A stretch of 64,000 nucleotides of DNA from Bog-473 sp963788585 (GTDB lineage Bacteria > Actinomycetota > Acidimicrobiia > Acidimicrobiales > RAAP-2): positions 1,798,001-1,862,000 of the forward strand of contig CAWBHA010000003.1 in assembly GCA_963788585.1 (NCBI GenBank), given 5' to 3'. The stretch's first letter is position 1. Each line of letters opens with the position of its first letter. A program made the position numbers and the translations under genes. Under the pieces are notes generated by a model. That model ran no database searches. It was not told where the DNA came from and was given only the letters and a program-made list of their open reading frames with translations. This document shows, piece after piece, positions 55,231 to 61,569 of the stretch.

Positions 55231-55644
55231 ATGGCCGAGGACAGACCGAGCGCAAGGGAGCTCGGTATGCGCTCCCGGGCCGCGGTGACGGCGGGGGACC
55301 GGGAGGGTTGGCTCAGCCTGTTCGCCGACGACGCCTTCGTGCAGGATCCGATCGGTCCGTCGCCCTTCGACCCCGAGGGCAAGGGGCACCACGGCCGCGC
55401 GGCGATCGCCGCCTTCTACGACACCGTGATCGCCTCGAGCGAGGCCATCACGTTCGAGATCACCGAGTCATACCTCTGCGGTGACGAGGTGGCCGACGTC
55501 GGCATCATCCGGACGACGCTGGCCGGCGGGACCCACCAGGCGGTGGTCCGTGGCGTGTACACGTACCGCACCGACGGCGCCGGCAGGCTGGCGTCACTCC
55601 GCGCGTTCTGGGAGTTCGACAAGCTCGAGATGGTGGAGCTCTGA
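55231..55644 (+). CDS. SnoaL/NTF2-like protein (steroid isomerase-like fold)
   Basis: 137 residues, RBS GGAAGGAGG. MRSRAAVTAGDREGWLSLFADDAFVQDPIG and GRAAIAAFYDTVIASSEAITFEI show the NTF2-like cone fold used by ketosteroid isomerases and limonene epoxide hydrolases. Second gene of the LLM-to-thiolase run. Activity not determined. Confidence 0.83.
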   Translation: MAEDRPSARELGMRSRAAVTAGDREGWLSLFADDAFVQDPIGPSPFDPEGKGHHGRAAIAAFYDTVIASSEAITFEITESYLCGDEVADVGIIRTTLAGGTHQAVVRGVYTYRTDGAGRLASLRAFWEFDKLEMVEL

Positions 55645-55649
55645 GCCGA

Positions 55650-56051
55650 GTGCGGGTGCTCGTGCGCGAGGGGCTCTTCACCGACGGCGATCCGCCGGTT
55701 CTGCTGGGCAGCCACTGCACCAACTGCGGCAACGTGCTCTTCCCGCGCGTCGACAGCTGCGCCTACTGTTCGGCCGACGACCCCGAGCCCGTCGAGCTGT
55801 CGCCCCGGGGAACGCTCTGGGCCTGGACTGCCGTCACCGCCCCGCCCCCCGGGTACCTCGGCGAGGTGCCCTTCGGGGTGGGAGTCGTAGAGCTGCCCGA
55901 GGGCGTGCGCGTCATCGGCCGGCTGACCGAGAGCGACCCGACGAACCTTGCCACCGGCCGACCCATGGAGCTGCGCGTCGTCCCTCTGCACACCGATGCC
56001 GACGGCAACGACGTCGTCACCTACGCCTTCGCCCCGGCGACCACCCCATGA
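55650..56051 (+). CDS. Zn-ribbon/OB-fold (DUF35) acyl-CoA-binding protein
   Basis: 133 residues from GTG 55650. A rubredoxin-like zinc knuckle with four Cys (HCTNCGNVLFPRVDSCAYC) followed by an OB-fold (LWAWTAVTAPPPGYLGEVPF). Such proteins bind to and support thiolase-like enzymes, as in the Ltp2 aldolase complex. Its stop overlaps the thiolase ATG by 4 bases, consistent with a complex. Confidence 0.9.
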   Translation: MRVLVREGLFTDGDPPVLLGSHCTNCGNVLFPRVDSCAYCSADDPEPVELSPRGTLWAWTAVTAPPPGYLGEVPFGVGVVELPEGVRVIGRLTESDPTNLATGRPMELRVVPLHTDADGNDVVTYAFAPATTP

Positions 56052-57187
56052 GCGGTGTCGTGGTCGCGGGGGTGGGCTTGCACCCTTTCGGGCGGTTCGA
56101 CGGCGTGTCGACCACCGACATGGGCGTGGTGGCCGTCCGTGCCGCCTTGCGCGAGGCGGGCGCCGGCAAGGGCAGCTTCCAGGCCGCGTTCTGTGGAACG
56201 GCCTACGGCGGCGTGGCCACGGGCCACAAGGTGCTGAGCCGGATGGGCCTCACCGGCATGCCCATAGTGGACGTGGAGGCGGGCTGCGCCAGCGGCAGCG
56301 CAGCGCTCATGCTCGCGACCGCGGCCATCCGGGCCGGGCAGTACGACACCGTTCTCGTCTTCGGTACCGAGAAGATGCCCAAGGGCATCATCCGCTCCTC
56401 CTTCTTCGAGCCCTGGCAAGAAGAGGCCGGCCTTGCCGCCACCCCGGCCTTCTTCGCCCTGCGAGCGCAGCGCCTGATGCAGTCGTCCGGGGTCACCAAG
56501 GACCACCTGGCCCGCGTCGTCGTCCAGAACCGCCGCAACGGCGTGCAGAATCCCGACGCCATGTTCCAGAAGGAGACATCGGTCGCCGACGTGCTCGGTT
56601 CCCGGGTCGTGTGCGAGCCGCTCCACCTGTTCATGCTCTGCTCGCCCAACGAGGGAGCGGCGGCCGTCGTGCTCCGCCGTGCCGACCAGCCCGGGCCCGC
56701 CACCCCGGTCTCCCTGGCCGCCGCCGTCCTGCGCTCCCATATCGCCGGCCCCGTTCTCAGCGAGTCGACACCACTATCCGGCCTGGCCATCGACGACATG
56801 CCGGCCCCGAGCACGCTCGCCGCAACCGCGGCCTACGAGGAGTCCGGCCTCGGTCCCGGCGACCTCGACGTGGTCGAGTGCCAGGACACCGACGCCGCCC
56901 GGCAGTTGCAGTCGTGTGAGGAGCTCGGCCTGTGCGAGCTCGGCGGCTCGGCTGCGCTCTTCGACTCGGGTGCCACCGCCCCGGGCGGTCGCCTCCCGGT
57001 CAACCCGAGCGGCGGACTGCTCTCCAAGGGTGAGCCGCTCGGCGCCTCGGCGCTGGGTCAGGTGGTCGAGCTCGTCCGCCAACTGCGAGGCGAGTGCGGC
57101 CCGCGCCAGGTCGACGGCGCACGCACCGCACTGGCGCACACGGTCGGACGTGGCGCCAACGCCGGCGTCGTCATCCTCACCCGCTGA
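56048..57187 (+). CDS. Thiolase-fold lipid-transfer/aldolase-like enzyme
   Basis: 379 residues. SGVVVAGVGLHPFGRFDGVST start, VDVEAGCASGSAALMLATAAI with the Cys of the thiolase nucleophile site, VVECQDTDAARQLQSCEELG and C-terminal LPVNPSGGLLSKGEPLGASALGQ where the usual His of GHP is replaced by Glu-Pro (GEPLGAS). That change suggests a non-thiolytic activity such as retro-aldol cleavage. Partner DUF35 gene is immediately upstream. Confidence 0.88.
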   Translation: MSGVVVAGVGLHPFGRFDGVSTTDMGVVAVRAALREAGAGKGSFQAAFCGTAYGGVATGHKVLSRMGLTGMPIVDVEAGCASGSAALMLATAAIRAGQYDTVLVFGTEKMPKGIIRSSFFEPWQEEAGLAATPAFFALRAQRLMQSSGVTKDHLARVVVQNRRNGVQNPDAMFQKETSVADVLGSRVVCEPLHLFMLCSPNEGAAAVVLRRADQPGPATPVSLAAAVLRSHIAGPVLSESTPLSGLAIDDMPAPSTLAATAAYEESGLGPGDLDVVECQDTDAARQLQSCEELGLCELGGSAALFDSGATAPGGRLPVNPSGGLLSKGEPLGASALGQVVELVRQLRGECGPRQVDGARTALAHTVGRGANAGVVILTR

Positions 57188-57225
57188 CCCAGCCGCCGAC
57201 GTCCTGGCCTCTGCCGAGGCCCACT

Positions 57226-57939
57226 TCAGCGCAACCGCTCGACCACTTCTGGGAGCTCGCCGAGCGAACGCACGACGGCGTCCGGAACCTCTTCGACGTC
57301 GCACGCTCCCGTGTCGTCGCGGTCGAGCCACACCGCCCGCCAGCCGGCGCGCTTGGCGCCGGACACGTCGTTGTGCGGATGGTCACCCACCAACACGCAC
57401 GCGTCCGGCGCCACGCCGAGCGCGCGCTCGACCACCTCGAAGATCCCCTTGTCGGGCTTGGCCACGCGGTGGTCCTGTGCGAACACCACCGTCTCGAAGT
57501 AGCCGGCGAGGCCCACCGTCTCGGGCAGGCGGCTCCCGTTGGACAACAGACCCAGCCGGTAGTCGGCCCGCAGGGCATCGAGGCAGGGGACGGTGTCGGG
57601 GAACAGGGCGGGCTCGCGGTCGCGGTGTGCGAAGTACGAGTCGGCCAGCTGCCTCGCCAGCGCGTCGTCCGCCGCCTCGTTGCCCCCCTCCGCGTCGCGG
57701 CAGCGCTGCAGCGTGCGGCCGAAGCCGAGCGCGCGCAGGGTGGAGAGCGACCAGACGTCCTCATATTCCTCGGCGACCGCCGTGCGGTCGCCCTGGAGGT
57801 CCTCCCAGCGCAGGGCCGAGGTGAACGCACCCGGTCGAGCCGCCCGTATCTCGTCCGCCACCGCGACCAACGCCTGGCGCATGACGCGCTCGAAGTCCCA
57901 CAGCGTCTGGTCCCCGTCGAAGAGGACGGCCTCGATCAT
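57226..57939 (-). CDS. HAD-superfamily hydrolase
   Basis: 237 residues. Nucleophile motif VLFDGDQTLWDF (the second Asp is in the unusual DGDQT form), motif II LGLLSNGSRLPE, Lys in RVAKPDKGIFEVV and motif IV VLVGDHPHNDVSGAKRAGW. Pyrimidine 5'-nucleotidase/phosphoglycolate phosphatase-like subgroup; substrate unknown. Start overlaps the quinone-reductase-like gene's stop by 4 bases. Confidence 0.86.
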   Translation of the reverse strand: MIEAVLFDGDQTLWDFERVMRQALVAVADEIRAARPGAFTSALRWEDLQGDRTAVAEEYEDVWSLSTLRALGFGRTLQRCRDAEGGNEAADDALARQLADSYFAHRDREPALFPDTVPCLDALRADYRLGLLSNGSRLPETVGLAGYFETVVFAQDHRVAKPDKGIFEVVERALGVAPDACVLVGDHPHNDVSGAKRAGWRAVWLDRDDTGACDVEEVPDAVVRSLGELPEVVERLR

Positions 57940-58889
57940 GAATCGACGAGGACCACCTTGCCGAACTTCGACCCCTCGACGAAGCGTCCGTATGCCGTCT
58001 CGGCCTCGGCCAGAGGAAAGGTGTCGCAGACCGGCACGCTGATGCGTCCCAGCGCCAAGAGGGGGAGGACGTGGCGGGCGACGCCAGAGGCCACGCTCGC
58101 CTTCTCGCTCCGGCTACGCGCCCGTAGCATCGAGCCCCCGAGGCGCGCCCGTTTTCCCATGAGCAAGAACAGATTGAGGTCGATCTGGGCACCGCCGCCC
58201 ACGCCGATCACGATGACGCGCCCCTCGGTCCCCAACGCCGGCAGCGCCGCCGTCAGGCTCGGCGCGCCGACCAGCTCGAGCACGACGTCGTAGGGCCCGT
58301 GTGCCGCCTCCTCGCCGGGCGCCACCACCTCGTCGGCCCCCAATGCGGCCACCGCGTCGCGCCGGGCCGGGTCGCGTACCGTCGCCACCACGACCGCGCC
58401 CGTGGCCGCGGCGAGCTGCACGCCGGCCGTGCCGACGCCGCCCGCCGCACCCGAGACGAGCACGCGTTCACCCATGCAGAGGCCCGCCTGGGTGAACAGG
58501 GCGTCGTAGGCGGTCCAGAACACCTCGGGGAACCCCCCAGCCTCCGGCCAGGGCAGACCGTCGGGGACGGCCATCGCATGGGCCTCGTCGACGACGGCCC
58601 GGGTCGCCTGCGCGCCGCCCCCCACCAGAGCCATGACCCGGTCGCCCGGGGCGAACGCCGTCACCTGCCGTCCCACCTCCACGACCTCGCCGGCCAGCTC
58701 CATGCCCGGGATGTCCTGGGGCCACCCCGGGGGCGCCGGATAGACGCCCGCCCGTTGCGCGATGTCGGCCCCGTTGATGCCGGCGGCTCGCACGGCCACC
58801 AGCAGCTCGGTGTCGCCCGCCACGGGGTCGTCTCGCTTCTCCCAGTGCAGTCGGCCGTCCCGGATCACCGCCGCGTGCACGCCGGTCAC
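57936..58889 (-). CDS. Zinc-less medium-chain alcohol dehydrogenase / quinone oxidoreductase-like
   Basis: 317 residues. MDR fold: GINGADIAQRAGVYPAPPGWPQDIPG, GMELAGEVVEVG, NADPH loop VSGAAGGVGTAGVQLA. The structural and catalytic zinc ligands of true alcohol dehydrogenases are absent, so a quinone or enone reductase is more likely. First gene of a two-gene unit with the HAD hydrolase. Confidence 0.88.
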   Translation of the reverse strand: MTGVHAAVIRDGRLHWEKRDDPVAGDTELLVAVRAAGINGADIAQRAGVYPAPPGWPQDIPGMELAGEVVEVGRQVTAFAPGDRVMALVGGGAQATRAVVDEAHAMAVPDGLPWPEAGGFPEVFWTAYDALFTQAGLCMGERVLVSGAAGGVGTAGVQLAAATGAVVVATVRDPARRDAVAALGADEVVAPGEEAAHGPYDVVLELVGAPSLTAALPALGTEGRVIVIGVGGGAQIDLNLFLLMGKRARLGGSMLRARSRSEKASVASGVARHVLPLLALGRISVPVCDTFPLAEAETAYGRFVEGSKFGKVVLVDS

Positions 58890-58939
58890 GATAGACGGGA
58901 CCGGGCGCGCCCGACCCCCTGCCCGGTAGGGTCGAGCGC

Positions 58940-59428
58940 ATGGCTCTCTACGACATCCCCATCCACACCCTCCAGGGTGACGACGCCGAGCTCGGTGACT
59001 ACGCCGGCAACACGCTGCTGCTCGTCAACGTGGCCTCCAAGTGCGGTCTCACGCCGCAGTACGAGGGCCTCGAGCGCCTGCAGAAGAAGTACGCCGACCG
59101 CGGGTTCTCCGTGATCGGTTTCCCCTGCAACCAGTTCCTCGAGCAGGAGCCGGGGACGGCCGACGAGATCCAGCAGTTCTGCTCGACCACCTACGGCGTG
59201 ACCTTCCCGCTCATGGAGAAGATCGAGGTGAACGGCGAGGGCCGGCACCCCATCTACGGCGAGTTGACGGAGAAGGCCGACGCCGAGGGCAAGGCGGGCG
59301 ACATCACGTGGAACTTCGAGAAGTTCCTGCTGTCCCCGAAGGGCGAGATCGTGGCGCGCTACCGTCCGCAGGTCGAGCCGGAGGACCCGGCCATCGTGGG
59401 TGGCATCGAGGCGCAGCTCGCCGGTTGA
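58940..59428 (+). CDS. Glutathione peroxidase-family thiol peroxidase
   Basis: 162 residues. NVASKCGLTPQYEGLERL with peroxidatic Cys (not selenocysteine), FPCNQFLEQEPGTADEI and the WNFEKFLL triad Trp/Asn. In actinobacteria this fold usually takes electrons from thioredoxin or mycothiol systems. Divergent from the quinone-reductase-like gene; its stop overlaps the TTG start of the next gene. Confidence 0.93.
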   Translation: MALYDIPIHTLQGDDAELGDYAGNTLLLVNVASKCGLTPQYEGLERLQKKYADRGFSVIGFPCNQFLEQEPGTADEIQQFCSTTYGVTFPLMEKIEVNGEGRHPIYGELTEKADAEGKAGDITWNFEKFLLSPKGEIVARYRPQVEPEDPAIVGGIEAQLAG

Positions 59429-60183
59429 CTCCGCCGCGCCCCGTCACGGCGGGGTTCACCGCGTCCATCTTCGACATGGACGGGCTGCTCATCGACTCCG
59501 AAGTCCTCTGGCACGAGGCCGAGATCGAGATCCTCGGCGCCCTCGGCGTGCCGCTGTCGACGACGGCGTGTCGCACGACCAAGGGCATGTTCGTCAACGA
59601 AGTCACTGCGCACTGGCACGGGCTGCACCCTTGGGGGCCCGACCCCGCGCCCGACGACGTCGCGGTGACGATCGTCGACCGGGTGATCGAGCTCATCGTC
59701 ACCACGGGGTCGCTCAAGCCGGGCGCCGAAAACGCCATCGAGCTGTGTGCGGCGCGCGGGTGGCCGTTGGCCGTGGCGTCGTCGTCGGAGTACCGGCTGA
59801 TCGAGGCGGCGTTGTCCCACTTCGGCTTGCGCGACCGCTTCGCGGTCATCCACTCGGCCGAGGACGAGGCGTACGGCAAGCCGCACCCGGCCGTGTTCCT
59901 CACGGCCGCCGCCAAGCTCGGGGCGTCCCCCAAGCGGTGCCTGGTGTGGGAGGACGCGCCGGCCGGCGTGCTGGCCGCGAAGGCGGCGTCGATGGCCTGC
60001 ATCGCGGTGCCCGAGCAGGGCGAGGGCCACCAGCCGGCGTTCGCGCTGGCCGATCTCGTGGTCGACTCGCTGCTCGAGGTCACGGCAGCGACGTTGGCGG
60101 AGCTCGAGCGGCACCAAGGCGGCGGCGCTGGGGGCGCCGCGGGGCCCGGCGAACCCAGGCCAGATCGGGCGAGCCCCGCTTAG
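59425..60183 (+). CDS. HAD-like sugar-phosphate phosphatase
   Basis: 252 residues from TTG 59425 (overlaps the previous stop by 4 bases; no ATG precedes the first motif). ASIFDMDGLLIDSEVLWHEAE motif I, LAVASSSEYRLIEAALSHFG motif II, DEAYGKPHPAVFLTAAAKLG motif III, VWEDAPAGVLAAKAASM motif IV. Similar to 2-deoxyglucose-6-phosphatase/beta-phosphoglucomutase-like proteins. The C-terminal 20 residues are low-complexity Gly/Pro/Ala. Stop overlaps the convergent MetF-like gene by 4 bases. Confidence 0.87.
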   Translation: MTPPRPVTAGFTASIFDMDGLLIDSEVLWHEAEIEILGALGVPLSTTACRTTKGMFVNEVTAHWHGLHPWGPDPAPDDVAVTIVDRVIELIVTTGSLKPGAENAIELCAARGWPLAVASSSEYRLIEAALSHFGLRDRFAVIHSAEDEAYGKPHPAVFLTAAAKLGASPKRCLVWEDAPAGVLAAKAASMACIAVPEQGEGHQPAFALADLVVDSLLEVTAATLAELERHQGGGAGGAAGPGEPRPDRASPA

Positions 60184-61001
60184 AGCAGTCGTTCGAGCCG
60201 CGCCGCGACCTCGCGGTAGCGAGCCACGGGGATCAGGTGCACGCCGTCGAAGGCACCCGAGTCGCGGATCGCCGTCACCAGGTCGCACGCGGCGTCGACG
60301 CCGGCGTTGCGATCGCGTTCGAGGCGCTCGACGAGGTCCTCGGGGACGCTCAGCCCCGGGATCTCGAGGCTCTTGGCCATCTTTGGGCTGGCGATGACGA
60401 TGACGCCGGCGTAGACGGGGACCGTGACGTCCACTCGGGCGCGCCAGGCCAGGAGCTCCTCGATCGAGAACCCGATCTGGACGAAGAGGAAGTCGGCGGC
60501 CCGCTTCCAGGTCGGCAGCGGCCGCAGCCCGGTGGCGGCCCCGAAGCGCATGCCCCCGCCACCGCCGCCGCCGTCGCCGTCGCCGTTCCCGGCCGTGGCG
60601 CCCGGCGCCAGGGTGTCGGCATAGGCGCGCCCCTCTTCGATCATCGTGCGCACCGTCAGCTCGCTCGTGCGGGCGCCCGCCGCCGGCTCGTCGCCGTAGA
60701 CGAACAGGAACTGGTCCACGCCGTAGGCCGCCGCGGTCAAGAGGTCGCGCCGGAAGCCGAGGAGGTTGCGGTCACGCGCGTTGAGGCAGGCGATGGAGCG
60801 CCCGCCCATCGCTTCCACCTCGTGGGCGACGGCGACGCTCGAGACGGTGGCGCGACCGATGTGGTTGTCGGGGATGAGGAAGCTGGTGGCGATCTGGCTC
60901 AGTACGCCGATCTGGTGGCGCACCCGCTTGAGGTCGGGTGTCGTCGCCGGCTCGATCTCGCAGATGACCTCGAACGGTGTGGCGGTGGTGGGGGCGGCCA
61001 T
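60180..61001 (-). CDS. Methylenetetrahydrofolate reductase-family protein
   Basis: 273 residues from ATG 61001. TIM-barrel MTHFR-like: PFEVICEIEPATTPDLKRV, SFLIPDNHIGRATVSSVAVA, RNLLGFRRDLLTAAAYGV, FLFVYGDEP, and later FLFVQIGFSIEELLAWRARV and PVYAGVIVIASPKMAKSL. Shorter than bacterial MetF (about 290-300) and with a Gly/Asp run (GNGDGDGGGGGGG) near residue 140 that replaces the usual loop. True folate reduction is plausible but not certain. Preceded by a GNAT gene 7 bases away. Confidence 0.8.
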   Translation of the reverse strand: MAAPTTATPFEVICEIEPATTPDLKRVRHQIGVLSQIATSFLIPDNHIGRATVSSVAVAHEVEAMGGRSIACLNARDRNLLGFRRDLLTAAAYGVDQFLFVYGDEPAAGARTSELTVRTMIEEGRAYADTLAPGATAGNGDGDGGGGGGGMRFGAATGLRPLPTWKRAADFLFVQIGFSIEELLAWRARVDVTVPVYAGVIVIASPKMAKSLEIPGLSVPEDLVERLERDRNAGVDAACDLVTAIRDSGAFDGVHLIPVARYREVAARLERLL

Positions 61002-61008
61002 CGGACGC

Positions 61009-61509
61009 TCAGTCGAGGCGCTTGGAGAAGCGGTAGTGCCCTGGCGGCAACGACCTGCCGTCGTCGTCGAGGAGTTCTCGCACCCACCCGGTCGACTGGT
61101 AGAGCGCGATGGCCTCGGGCTGGCGGTCGCCCGTGTCGAGTTGGAGCGCCACGAGGCCGAGGCGGCGCGCCTCTTCCTCGAGTGCGTCCATGAGGGCGCG
61201 GCCCAGCCCGCGGCCGCGCCAGGCCGGGTCGACCCAGAGGCGCTTGACCTCGCCGAGCACCGGCCCGACCCTGCGCACCCCCACGCCACCGGCCGGGGTG
61301 CCCGTCCCCGGGCCGCGACCCACGACGAACGCGCCCTCGGGAGGGTCGAACATGTGCGGCGTGAGGCCCAACTCGCTGTCGTCGAGCCCTCCGTAGCGGT
61401 CCGTCAGCTCGGCCTCGGCCCGGGCGACGACCCAGCGGGGTCCGGCACCTTCGGCATCCTCCCGGCGAAGCGTCATTTCGGATCGAATGGCGAAAGAGGG
61501 GCGTTGCAC
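61009..61509 (-). CDS. GNAT-family N-acetyltransferase
   Basis: 166 residues (second Met at residue 12 may be the start). Acetyl-CoA motif VKRLWVDPAWRGRGLGRALMDALEEEARRLG, with the R-G-x-G-x-G/A pyrophosphate loop, then VALQLDTGDRQPEAIALYQSTGW. Substrate unknown. Contains inside its coding sequence one copy of a 21-bp word repeated upstream of ileS. Likely co-transcribed with the MetF-like gene. Confidence 0.85.
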   Translation of the reverse strand: MQRPSFAIRSEMTLRREDAEGAGPRWVVARAEAELTDRYGGLDDSELGLTPHMFDPPEGAFVVGRGPGTGTPAGGVGVRRVGPVLGEVKRLWVDPAWRGRGLGRALMDALEEEARRLGLVALQLDTGDRQPEAIALYQSTGWVRELLDDDGRSLPPGHYRFSKRLD

Positions 61510-61525
61510 AGCCTCTATCCTTTCC

Positions 61526-61560
61526 GAAACGGCCGGGGTGCCCGTCCCCGGCGCCGTTTC
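61526..61560 (+). promoter_or_regulatory. Strong hairpin directly before ileS
   Basis: Outer stem GAAACGGC (61526-61533) pairs with GCCGTTTC (61553-61560); inner stem CGGGG (61534-61538) pairs with CCCCG (61546-61550); two-base bulge on the 3' side. TATCCT at 61516-61521 could be a -10, which would place the hairpin at the very 5' end of the transcript. ileS GTG 61570 has no Shine-Dalgarno. Not a recognisable T-box. Confidence 0.45.
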
Positions 61561-61569
61561 CCGTTTCCC

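Noticed and set aside
61510..61569. T-box leader upstream of ileS
   Set aside because: The region is only 60 bases and lacks the conserved T-box sequence; only a simple hairpin is present.
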